A DNA stretch of 64,000 bases from CAVQAH01 sp963784195. Its GTDB lineage: Bacteria > Acidobacteriota > Vicinamibacteria > Vicinamibacterales > 2-12-FULL-66-21. The notes under the pieces were generated by a model. The model was not told where the DNA came from. It searched no databases and saw nothing but the letters and a program-made list of their open reading frames with translations. The stretch lies in NCBI GenBank assembly GCA_963784195.1, contig CAWARA010000003.1:1-64000 (forward strand). Reading direction: 5' to 3'. A program made the translations under genes and the position numbers. Positions 9,576 through 19,542 of this stretch are shown here, one piece after another. Each line of letters starts with the position of its first letter. Position 1 is the stretch's first letter.

Positions 9576-9599
9576 GGCCGCGTTTTTCAGCGGCCTCGC

Positions 9600-11503
9600 A
9601 TGTCGGAGATCACCGTGCAACTCGAGATACGTGGCAACCTCGAACGCGAGTATTCGGACGTCTACACTTCACGGGCCATGGATGCGCTGCGCGCGCTGGC
9701 ACCGTTCGAACGCGACCGAAGGGCCGTCATGGCAGCGCGAATCGAGCGGCGTGCCGCGCGCGTGCGAAGCCGACAGCGTGTCAGGTTCCTCGATGCCGAC
9801 AGCACCATCTCCCGGACGCGCATCCCGGTGCGTGACGCGCGTCGCGGAGCGTTCCACGGATCCGAAATCCCCGCAGACTTGCAGCGGCAGTGGATTCAGG
9901 GAACCGGGCCGGCCGCCAGGCCAGGAGCGCCCGTCGAAACGAGCATCCGGAACGTTGCGTACGCGATGCTGTCCGGCGCCGACGGGTGGATGTTCGACGG
10001 CGAGGACGCGCTCGGCCAGATATCGGCGATGTCGCTCGATAACCAGCGAAACTTGAAGCTGGCAATCGACCGGGACCCACGCTTTCTGAAGGTCGCCGAG
10101 CAGGTCGCGTCGGAGATGAACGCGTGGGCGAAGGCTTTTTTCGGCCGCCCGACGATCGCCGACTGGCGCACGCAGCTCGACTTTACAACGAAGATATTCC
10201 GTGCGCGCGGGCTCCATCTGGACGACCGCCACGTGAGGGTCACCGACGGATCGGGCTTCTCGGCTTCGATCGTCGATGCCACGCTGTACGTCGTCAATAA
10301 CTACGAGGCTCTGCGGCGCGCCGGCGCGTCGCTGGTGCTGTACCTGCCAAAAATCCAGACTGCCGAAGAGGCGGCGCTGTGGAACGACATCCTGACCGCG
10401 CTCGAGGCACACCTCGGTCTGGCCTCGGGCACGATCAAGGTCTACGTCCTCGTCGAGCAACTCGAAGCCTGCTTCCAATTGATGGAGATCCGAGCGGCGT
10501 TGGGCGCGCACTTCGTCGGCTTCAACACGGGCCGGTGGGACTACATCAACAGCGTGGCGGATGCGATGGCCGGGGATCCCGGGTTCGTAAATCCGAACAT
10601 CGACGCGATCACGATGACCTATGGCTACATGCGTCACTATGAGGATCGCGTGCGCCGCGCTGTCAATACGCCGGACCGGGATGGCCACTGTGCGTTGTGG
10701 CAGGGCGGGATGGAACCCAACATCCCGGTAGGATCCGCGGCAGGTGTCGAGAATGGGATGAAGCGGGCCGTCGCCGGTGCCGAGCGGGAACAGCGCGAAG
10801 GCGCGAGTGGGAAATGGGTCGCGCACTGGAAGATGGTTCACATCGTCCGCCCCGTGTGGGAGAAGGTCGGTGAGTTGAATCAGCTGGGCCGGAGGTTCCC
10901 ACCCCTCGAGTACACCGACGCCGAAGCGGATCGTCTCGTCGAGATCGAGCCGGCGCCGCGAACCGTGCGCGGCGCGCGCGATCTGCTCAGCGTGGCGCTG
11001 CAATACGGCAATGCCTTCGGACAGGGCATGCAGGCGGCGGCCCTCAAGCCAGCAGATTTCTTTGGCAACGACGACGTGCTCTATCTCATGGAGGACATGG
11101 CCACCGGTGAGATCCGTCTCAGCATTCTGTGGGAATGGCTCCACAAGTCGGCCACACTGACGTCGGACGATGACGGCACAGGCGTCAAAGCGGGCGAACG
11201 ATTCACATCTGAACTATTCTCGCGTCTGCTGCGCGAGGAATACGAGAAGCTGCAGCAGGCGACCAATCGAGACGTGCACGACAACTCGAAGCAGACGACG
11301 CTACCGATCGCGCGGGAGATCGTGGAGGCGTACGTACCGAGCGCGTCAAGGCGCCCTGGTATATCGACTTGTTGAACCTCAATCTCGATAACGACGACCT
11401 GGACGAGGCACGCCGCCGGATCCGTCTCTACATCGAGACCTGGGAGCGCGACGGCGTGCGGATCACCCGCAACCTGGATTTCGAACGCCTACCTCGCCGC
11501 TGA
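9600..11503 (+). CDS. Malate synthase, divergent AceB-like (C-terminal frameshift)
   Basis: About 634 residues in total. GFNTGRWDYINS (the glyoxylate-binding Arg region), VYVLVEQLEACFQLMEI, ALWQGGMEPNIP and VLYLMEDMATGEIR (catalytic Asp region) place it in the malate synthase family. MFDGEDALGQ replaces the usual EDS-SPTW region, so it is a divergent branch. I start at ATG 9600 (MSEITVQLEIRGN), not the TTG at 9570 in the repeat. The frame breaks near 11337; the last 50 or so residues (ERVKAPWYIDLLNLNLDN to the stop at 11503) continue in the next frame and match the family C-terminus. It condenses glyoxylate with acetyl-CoA, the last step proposed for the oxalate cluster. Confidence 0.82.
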
Positions 11504-12822
11504 CGACCCGCCAGCCTGCGGCCATCGCTTGTTCGCCCACTTCGTGATGGCGTCCAGCAGCTGCTCCCGCTGATCGCCCTTACCCTTCTTCGGGCCGTTC
11601 GGCTCGTATCCGTGCTCGCCACCGATGATGAACACCTTCTCCTTGTCCTTGCTCGCAACCGATTCGAATGTGTTCTTGGCCTCTTCTGGCAGGATTCCCG
11701 AGTCGGCCGATGAGTTGGTCACGAGCACCGGCACGCTGATCTTCTTGAGGTTCTCCCACATCTTCGCGTGCGAGACGAGCGACAGCGTGCTCAGGAACTC
11801 ACGCGCGGTGATGCCGGTGCTGAGCACGTCCTCGGTACTGACAGTTGCGCAGATCGCTGCGGCGATGACCGTTCACGACCGGTCCTGTCATGTGCCCGGG
11901 CTCGCGGTCGCTGGGATCGAGCGTCAGGTCGAAGTAGTGAAGCTCCGCGCGCGTCCGGTAAACGATCATCGGCGCGTCGAATTCTGCGCGCCGTTTGACC
12001 AACAGCTGCTGTTCTTCGTTGAGCTGCTTGAATGCCGGCGACGCAATGAGATCGCGATAGTAGTTCTGCGCCCGCACCTTGCCCATCGCGATCTCGACCA
12101 GCCGCCAGCCGCGCGCCTGCTGTGCCTTCCGGATTTTCTCGACGAACTCCGGGGAGTATTTCGTGACACCGGGCGGCTCGCGGAACCCGTTTGCGGGGCT
12201 ATACATGTCGAGCGACGGATCGTAGGACATCGGGTCGCTCTCGTCGGTCAGCGACGGGTCGAGATGGTGCGTGAAGTGCAGCCCTTCGCCCTCGGCCGCA
12301 TTGAGCGTGACGAAGCCGTCCGCCTTGGGCATGTCGAACTTGTTCAGGTCGGGCGGATCACCCGCCGGCGTGCTCTTGACCCGCGTTCCCGGGTGCCGCC
12401 TCGGCCTGGGACTGGTAGAACGCCATCAAGGATCCACCGCCGCTGTGGCCCGCGAGGATCACCGTCTTGACGCCGCGGCTCCTCATGAACTTCACACCCG
12501 CCGCGACGTCGAGCACCAGCTCCTCGTGAACTCCGGTCCGGTTCAGCGACCGCGAGCCCATCCCGAGCGCCGCAAAGCCGCGCTCGGCGAGCGGCTTCAA
12601 CGCGAAGTGCGTGACGTTGCCGCCGCGCGGGTGCATGAACACGAACCCGACGGTCGGTTGACGGCCGGCGGGCGTGTGATACGCCGCATACAGACCGGCG
12701 CCGTCCTCGGCCCGAAGCGATACGATCTCCTGACGCGTGGACTCACTCGACTGCTGTGCTGATGTGCTGCCGATCGTCATCAGCATCACCAGGCCCAGGG
12801 CAGACACTTGTCTCGTGTTCAT
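11489..12822 (-). CDS. Secreted alpha/beta hydrolase, dienelactone-hydrolase-like (two frameshifts)
   Basis: The protein is recovered by joining three frames with breaks near 12375 and 11835. It starts at ATG 12822, eight bases after GGGAGA, with a signal peptide (LVMLMTIGSTSAQQ). The nucleophile elbow is AGHSGGGS, an oxyanion-side segment is FVFMHPRGGN, and a C-terminal IIGGEHGYEP holds the likely catalytic His, with VLVTNSSADSGI before it. About 440 residues in all. It converges on malate synthase with 15 bp of overlap at the ends. Substrate unknown; ester or small lactone hydrolysis is the family role. Confidence 0.75.
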
Positions 12823-12957
12823 TGGCCATCTCCCATTTGTGAGCATGAAAACTACTGGCGAGACAGCGGGAAGTCAAGTCATTGGTCCGACCAACAAACA
12901 TCCGCGCGACGTCGAGAATCTGGGCCGATTACACACGGACGGTCCATGAGGTCATAA

Positions 12958-12986
12958 TCGACGCTCGGCACCATCGCAGGTAGAAT
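12958..12986 (+). promoter_or_regulatory. Probable promoter of the ECF sigma-factor gene
   Basis: TCGACG (12958-12963), 17 bp spacer and TAGAAT (12981-12986), 22 nt before the sigma-factor ATG. Spacing is ideal for a housekeeping sigma factor; the -35 deviates at one position from TTGACG. Confidence 0.45.
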
Positions 12987-13008
12987 CGTTGCGAATTCGA
13001 GCCTGGCC

Positions 13009-13626
13009 ATGGAGAAAGATCCGAATGATTCTTCAGAATTGGTTGAGCCGAATGGACGGGCCGATCCGGAGTCCACCTTCATCCTGATCGACCGCGCCCG
13101 GTCGGGAGACCGTGAGGCGCTCGATCGCCTGTTTTCCCGCCATCTTCTTCCCCTTCAGCGCTGGGCCCGTGGCCGTTTGCCAAAATGGGCTCGGAGTCTG
13201 GCCGACACCGACGATCTTGTCCAGGACACGCTGTTTCAGACGTTTAAGAGAATTGAGGCCTTTGAGCCTCGTCGAGTCGGGGCCCTGCAAGCGTACCTGC
13301 GGCAGGCGGTGCTCAACCGGCTTCGCGACGAGCTGAGGCGTAAGGCCAGAACACCCGATGTAACCGATCTGGAGGGTGTGGAGAATGTGGCCGGACTGTC
13401 GCCTCTCGAAGATGCGATCGGACGGGAAGCCGTGGAAGACTATGAGCGGGCGCTCGAGCGGTTGAGCCAGCAGGACCGGGAGACCATCATTGCCCGTATC
13501 GAGATTGGCTATACGTATGAAGAGTTAGCGGTAGCGTTGGGGAAACCGTCCGCCGACGCGGCGCGGAAGTCGGCCAGTCGAGCACTGTTGCGTCTGGCGG
13601 CGGAGATGAAGCGTGAAACCAAATGA
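13009..13626 (+). CDS. ECF-type RNA polymerase sigma factor
   Basis: A 205-residue ECF sigma-70 protein. Region 2 is seen in DREALDRLFSRHLLPL and DTDDLVQDTLFQTFKRIEAFEP (the DxxDLVQDT core). Region 4 is seen in LSQQDRETIIARIEIGYTYEELAVALGKP with the recognition helix near ADAARKSASRALLRL. It lacks a fused sensor, and no anti-sigma gene is adjacent. It directly precedes a TonB receptor and faces a kinase-TolB-TPR protein, a pairing that suggests kinase-linked control. The target promoters are not evident. Confidence 0.9.
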   Translation: MEKDPNDSSELVEPNGRADPESTFILIDRARSGDREALDRLFSRHLLPLQRWARGRLPKWARSLADTDDLVQDTLFQTFKRIEAFEPRRVGALQAYLRQAVLNRLRDELRRKARTPDVTDLEGVENVAGLSPLEDAIGREAVEDYERALERLSQQDRETIIARIEIGYTYEELAVALGKPSADAARKSASRALLRLAAEMKRETK

Positions 13627-13671
13627 GGGCTCCGTTCATTTGCGCACGCAGCAGCTTGGGAAGAATCCAGA

Positions 13672-16600
13672 ATGAACACGCTTCCAGCCCGCGCCCTTAT
13701 CGTGGTTCTGCTGGCGGCTGGAACGGCCCGCGCGCAAACGCCCTTTGGAACCATCACTGGCACGACGAGAGACCCGGCGGGCGCGGTCCTCGCGGGTGTG
13801 CAGGTCACCATCACCAATCGCGAGACCGGACAGTCGCGCATCACCACGTCGTCCGCTGACGGCAGTTACAGCGTCGCAGTACTGCTACCAGGTGTTTACC
13901 AGGTCACAGCCCAGGTCTACGGGTTCAAGCGCATAGAGAAAGTTGCCAGCGTCGAAGCCGGCACGAGCACATGGGTCGACCTGATGCTCGAGCTGGGTGC
14001 CATCGAGGAGACGGTGAGTGTGCCCGGAGTCCAGCCTCTGATCCGCTCCGACCATCACGTCGTGGGTGGTGTCGTGACGCGCGGGCAGATTGAGTCGTTG
14101 CCGCTCAACGGCAGGACGTTCCTGGAGCTTGCGAAACTTGAGCCGGGCACGACGAACCCCGGCCGGTTCAGCGATGGCCGGGTGTTTGTCTCGCCGCTCG
14201 GCGCCGGGCTGAACACAATTCCACGTATCGGGAGTACGCGAATCACGGTGGATGGCGCCAGCATTTCCACGCCCGGCACAACCGGGGTACTCCTCCAGGT
14301 CTCCCAGGATGTCGTTCAGGAGTTTCAGATCTCGACTGCCAACTTCGATCAGTCGACCAGCCTGACAAGCAGCGGGGCGATCAACATCGTGACGCGCTCG
14401 GGCGGCAACCAGTTTCACGGAAGCGGCCTCTATGTTCAGCGCGACCACCACCTGGCCGCTTATCCCGCCCTCAGGCGCGATCCGAGCAACCCTGATCCGT
14501 TCTTTCGGCGTCGCCAAATCGGCTCGTACGTCGGCGGGCCACTCCTGAGAGACCGTGCTTTCCTGTTCGCGGCCTACGAGCGCACCGACCAGCGGGGCGT
14601 CGTCTCCGTGCAGCCGAGCACCCCCGCGTTCGCGCATCTCGGCGGCATCTTTCCTAGTCCCTATTTCGAGAACCAGGTCAGCGCGCGCGTAGACGGCCGC
14701 CTTCATCGCAATCACAGCGTCTTCGGGCGCTACACATTCGACGGCAATCAGGGTCATGTTGGCGGCGCTACGATACTGCCGGCTGCCTGGTCCCGTCGGA
14801 CGAATCAGGCCGATCAAAGCCTTGTAGCGCTCACGAGCGTGTTAACGAGTCGGCTCGTAAACGACTTCCGGATCTCGTACTTTCCAACCGACTCGGCAAC
14901 CCGTCCAGCGACTGCGGCGGACTGCGCAGGCTGTTTCGGCCTCGGCGAGGTGCGCATCACCATCACGGACGTCGGCCTCACATTCGGAGGCGCGCCAACG
15001 TCGTCGGGCTTTGCCAACCGTTTCCAGATGACCGAGAGTCTCGTGTGGCAGAAGGGGAATCATCGCCTCCAGTTCGGCTTCGATTGGGAGCATGCAACTA
15101 CGAAGGGCTCCAGCGTCAGCCAGGACCCGGCAGACATCACGCTCTGGGCTCCCGGGCGAGTCCTCGACCCGGCGGTTCCTTTGCCAGCCTCGTTCACCAC
15201 CGTCGACGACTTTCTGCAGCTTCCATTGCGAAGCTTCACGACCAGCGTCGGTCCGACCTCGCCCCTGTGGCGTGGCTTTCGCGACCAGCGCGTCCTCGAT
15301 CTCTATCGTCTGTTTGCCAGCGACACCTGGCGCGCGGGTCCGCGGCTAACCATGAACTTCGGGTTAGGGTGGTCCTACGAGCCGAATGCCCTCAACCATG
15401 ACCTCACGAAGCCGGCCCTTCTGATACCGATTCTTGGGCCACAGGGTTTGAACGGGCCTCCGGTTCAAACCCGGAACTTCTCGCCGACGGTGGGCCTTGC
15501 GTGGACAGCAACCCGCGATGGCAAAACGGTGGTGCGCGGCGGTACGGGCCGCTACTACGATCCGGCCGGGAGCGCCCACCCGGTAAATCTGACCCTCGAG
15601 CGTTATCTCCTCTCTCCGTTGGGGAATGGCCGTCTGACCGTCACCGGTCTCAACATTCTTCACAATGGCCGGCCGCTGGACTTTCCACAGCCGACCTCGT
15701 TTACGGGCGCGCAGCTGCTCTCGATCCTGCCTGGTATTCGCGACGATCTCCTCAGGTCGCTCAATCCCGGCAACCGGGACTTCTCGGTGCGCAACATCGA
15801 TCTCACCAAGCAGGGTCAGAATCTGTCCGACCCCTCCTTGTCCACGCCGTATGCCATCCATGGCAGTGTCGGTGTGCAGCGCGAGCTGACGCCCGGCTTC
15901 GCCGTGAGCGCCGACGTCGTCTGGAAGCACTTTGTTCACACTTTCATCAACGGCATCGACTACAACCGCTGGGTTCCCGGCCAGGGCGCCGTGCCGACAC
16001 GAGCGGTGGTTCCGCCGTGCACGGTCGAGCAACGGAACGATGTTCGTGCGACCTGCTCGAACGGAAGCATCTTTTTCGATACCACGATCGGGCGCGCACG
16101 GTACCGGGGGCTGCTGATTCGTGCGGAGAAGCGCTTTCAGGGTCGCGGACAGTTCCTGATCGCCTATGCGCTCGGCAGTTTTGTGGGAACCAACGGCACC
16201 GGAACGGGCACGAGTGAATCACCCGGCGGCCGCGTGTTTGGCTTCAACAACGACGATTGGTTCGAGAACTACGGACCGTTGCCGACCGATCAGCGCCACA
16301 TGCTCAATTTCTCGGGATCATGTCGAGCTGCCGTGGCGGTTGCAGGTCGCGATCAATGTCGCGGCGTACAGCGCGCCGCCGTTTGCGCCCTACGTCGCCG
16401 GCGTGGATTTCAACGGTGACGGCACGCGGGATGACCTGTTACCGGGCACGAGCGTGAACCAGTTCGGTCGCGGCCTCGGCAAAGACGATCTGGTTCGACT
16501 GGTTGACGTCTATAACGAGCAGTTGGCGCTCACGCGAACACCCGGCGGGCAGATTGCGCCGCTGCTGACGCTCCCGGCGGCCTTTTCGTTTTACGATTCG

Positions 16601-16828
16601 TTCTTCACGCAGGACCTGCGTCTGGCCCGCACCTTTCTACTTGGCAGCGAGCGCGCACGCCTCTTCGCATTCGTGGAAATCTTCAATCTCTTCAACACCG
16701 CCAACTTGGTAGGACACAGCAGCAACCTCGTCGACCGCGCCTTCGGCCAACCCAACGCGCGCATCAGTCAGGTGTTCGGGTCGGGCGGGCCTCGAGCGTT
16801 TCAGGTGGGAGCGCGCTTCATATTCTGA
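13672..16828 (+). CDS. Oar-like TonB-dependent outer-membrane receptor (one frameshift)
   Basis: About 1050 residues. A signal peptide (ALIVVLLAAGTARA) is followed by a carboxypeptidase-regulatory/Ig-like domain at about 25-105 (GTITGTTRDPAGAVLAGVQV), a plug region (SLPLNGRTFLELAKLEPG; GAINIVTRSGGNQFHGS) and a long beta barrel. The C-terminus FQVGARFIF ends in Phe, as in barrels. The frame changes near 16315 (HMLNFSGS to HVELPWRLQVAINVA), consistent with one indel. Such receptors import large oligomers or siderophores using TonB energy; no substrate is indicated. It starts 46 bp after the sigma-factor gene, so co-transcription is likely. Confidence 0.88.
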
Positions 16829-16858
16829 GGCCGCTGAAGAGTGCGGCTCAGGGAAGAT

Positions 16859-19327
16859 TCAGTTTCTTCCGCAAACATCGAGGCGCGGGTCGCCGCGCAA
16901 CAGCCTCATCTCGGGATACATCAGCAGCGGCGCGACGCGATGCGGGACGATCTCGACGGCCTTGTTCAATGCCTCGAACGTCCGATCCTTGTCGCCGAGC
17001 GCCGCATACGCCAAGGCCTGCCGGTACGGTTCGACGAGTGTGGCCGCGAACTGCTCGACTTCGGCCCTGCGGCCGACCCGGACGTAGAAATGGGACAGCC
17101 ACCCTTGTCGTCCTGGCTGATCGCTCGAACCTTTCCACAACTCCAGAGCCTCCGACGTTCTTCCAGAGAAGTTCAGGGCCCGCCCGAGCAACTGATCCAG
17201 AAACGGCAAGTCCGGATCGAGCGCGCGCACGCGCATTGCGTGGTCGATGGCTTCGTCGAACCGACCGTCATTGAGAGCAATGACTCCCAATGACCGATGC
17301 ACGTAGGGCGACAGCGGGTCGATCTGTACGGCCACCCGCAGGAGCTGGTCTGCCTCATCCAGCTTGCCGAGAGGCGAAAGCGTCGTCAGCGCGTAGTTCG
17401 TGTAGGTCTGGGTGAGGCTGGCATTGAGGTCGATGGCCCGCCGGAACGACTTCTGTGCGTTGTCCCAGTCCAGCCGGCGCGAATACACGTACCCCATCGC
17501 TGCATGTCCTTCAGCCAGGAGTTGATCGAGTTCCAGCGCCTTCTCTGCCGCCTCTTGCATAACGGGAAGCGCGGATTCAGCAACGCCCGCCTCGAGCGAA
17601 ACATGCGACATCCAGGCATAGGCATCTGCCAGACCGGCATACGCCGGGGCAAACGCGGGATCCATGGCGATTACCTGTCTGAACAGCTCCGCCGCGGCCC
17701 TCGGGCCTTCGAGGCCATGCTTGCCGACCATCGCCCGAGCCTCGAGATAGAGATTGTAGGTATCGATGTTGGTGTCGTAGCGGCGCTGGCCCGTCCCCAG
17801 CTTCAGCCGGAGCTTGTTGACGATCGCACTTGCGATCTCGTCCTGAATGGCGATCATGTCCTTGACCGTGTTGTCACGCTCGAACCGGTCGGACCACAAT
17901 GGAAGATCCCCTGCCACTTGAATGAGTCGGCTGTTGACTCGGACGCGGTTGCCGGCGCGCAACACCGATGATTCCAGGATCAGATTGACGCCGAGCTGCT
18001 GGCCAACCTCCTCGACGTTGCGCGGTTTTCCCTTGAACGCGAAGGAGGACAAACGTGACTTCACTTCAAGTCCGTCGATGCCGACGAGGCTCTGGATGAC
18101 TTCGTCGGTCAGTCCATCGGCGAAGTAATCGCTGTCTGGCTGGTCGCTCAGGTTTTCAAACGGCATCACCGCGATAACCGGGTCCGACACGGGCGCAGGC
18201 GCCAAACCTGCGGGAAGCCACGCGGCCAGCGCAGCCCGCGTCGGGCTCTGTCGGGACACCTGCCAGCCGCGGATCTCCCACGCGCTCCACGCCAGGCAGA
18301 CAATGGACGCCGCGATCGCGGCCGCTGCCCAATACGCGAGCCGCGAGCGCGGTTGCAGACTGGCCAAGTCTGCGGCGAGCGCATCCGCGCTGGCGTATCG
18401 CAGCTCGGGTTCCCGAGCGATGGCGCGATCGATGACGCGCGCCAGGCTTGTGGGAAGGTCCGGGCGCGCTGAGGCGAGCGGCGTCGATTCACCGCGCTGG
18501 TGCGCCTCGCGCAGGCCGTGCAGGTCGGCCCCGCGCACCGGGTACGCGTTGGTCAGCAGGTGATAGAGCAGGACGCCGAGGCTGTAGACATCCGACTGAA
18601 TGGTGGCATCTCTCTTGTTCAGCACCTCTGGCGCGAGGTAAAGAGGCGTCCCCGCAAGGGCGCCGGATTTCGCGCTCAGCTCCCGCCCCGCGCCGAAATC
18701 CATCAACACCACTCGTCCATCGTCCGCCATCATCACGTTCTGCGCCTTGATATCGCGATGGAGAAGGCCGGCCTTGTGAACCGCCGAGACCGCGTGACAG
18801 AGATCGAGGCTCAGACCAACGACTTCGGACGCGGTGAAGACCCTTCCTTCCCCGAGGAGCTGCTCGAGGGTGCGCCCATTGACGAGCTCCATCCAGAGCC
18901 CGATCCGATCGCCAATGCGCTCCGCGCCGTGAATAGTGACGACATTGGGATGCCGGACGCGCGCGAGAAGGCGGCCCTCCTCGATGATGGACGATGGCTG
19001 CTGTTCATCGACGCTTCTCGAATCGATGGGCAGCAGCTTGAGCGCCACCTCGCGGTCGAGCCGCGTGTCCCAGGCGCGATACACCTCGCCAAACGCGCCG
19101 TGGCCGAGAGGTTCGACGATGCGGAGGGGACCCCAGTGGTCGAGCACCTCATGCGAGACCGGCGCAGCCGGTTGGTGCACGTTCCTCACGGTCGCCAGCA
19201 GCTTGAGGCGCGCGAGGATCGAGCGGTCCGACTCGTGGACTTTCGACCCGATGCTGTCCCAATCGATGGGCGTCCCATCGAGAATCGCGGCGGCGACGTC
19301 CTCGAGCAGTTCGTCAGCTCCAGTCAC
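16859..19327 (-). CDS. Ser/Thr protein kinase with TolB-like and TPR domains (membrane)
   Basis: About 822 residues. An N-terminal module (LLEDVAAAILDGTPIDWDSI) is shared with the paralogue at 58070. The kinase domain (about 65-325) has GHGAFGEVY, the VALKLL Lys, HRDIKAQN and DFGAG. A TM helix follows (LAYWAAAAIAASIVCLAW). Then comes a TolB/FlgO-like domain (VIAVMPFENLSDQPDSDYFA) and C-terminal TPRs (AFAPAYAGLADAYAW). A GTG at 19327 is preferred over TTG at 19339 because GGAG lies 6 nt upstream. Kinase inside, TolB-TPR part outside the membrane is the likely topology. It converges on the TonB receptor and may act with the ECF sigma factor. Confidence 0.9.
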   Translation of the reverse strand: MTGADELLEDVAAAILDGTPIDWDSIGSKVHESDRSILARLKLLATVRNVHQPAAPVSHEVLDHWGPLRIVEPLGHGAFGEVYRAWDTRLDREVALKLLPIDSRSVDEQQPSSIIEEGRLLARVRHPNVVTIHGAERIGDRIGLWMELVNGRTLEQLLGEGRVFTASEVVGLSLDLCHAVSAVHKAGLLHRDIKAQNVMMADDGRVVLMDFGAGRELSAKSGALAGTPLYLAPEVLNKRDATIQSDVYSLGVLLYHLLTNAYPVRGADLHGLREAHQRGESTPLASARPDLPTSLARVIDRAIAREPELRYASADALAADLASLQPRSRLAYWAAAAIAASIVCLAWSAWEIRGWQVSRQSPTRAALAAWLPAGLAPAPVSDPVIAVMPFENLSDQPDSDYFADGLTDEVIQSLVGIDGLEVKSRLSSFAFKGKPRNVEEVGQQLGVNLILESSVLRAGNRVRVNSRLIQVAGDLPLWSDRFERDNTVKDMIAIQDEIASAIVNKLRLKLGTGQRRYDTNIDTYNLYLEARAMVGKHGLEGPRAAAELFRQVIAMDPAFAPAYAGLADAYAWMSHVSLEAGVAESALPVMQEAAEKALELDQLLAEGHAAMGYVYSRRLDWDNAQKSFRRAIDLNASLTQTYTNYALTTLSPLGKLDEADQLLRVAVQIDPLSPYVHRSLGVIALNDGRFDEAIDHAMRVRALDPDLPFLDQLLGRALNFSGRTSEALELWKGSSDQPGRQGWLSHFYVRVGRRAEVEQFAATLVEPYRQALAYAALGDKDRTFEALNKAVEIVPHRVAPLLMYPEMRLLRGDPRLDVCGRN

Positions 19328-19542
19328 GCTCGGCTCCAAGAGTGACCCGTTTCAGCGTTGGCGGTCGGGAGGCAGGTCAGATTAGCGCCAGGGCCTGGAA
19401 ATCGCAACGCGTCCGGCGGAATCCGGCCTGAGCCCGCACAGGGTCTTCCCACTCTGTTGAACGTGTTCCGGCGGGAAAATCGGACACTTCGTCGTGCCTG
19501 CACGGCTTGACAGGCTGCAGGGCCAGAAAGGGGAACGCAGGC

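Noticed and set aside
11337..11503. Programmed frameshift in malate synthase
   Set aside because: No slippery heptamer or pseudoknot is seen, and indels are common across the window.
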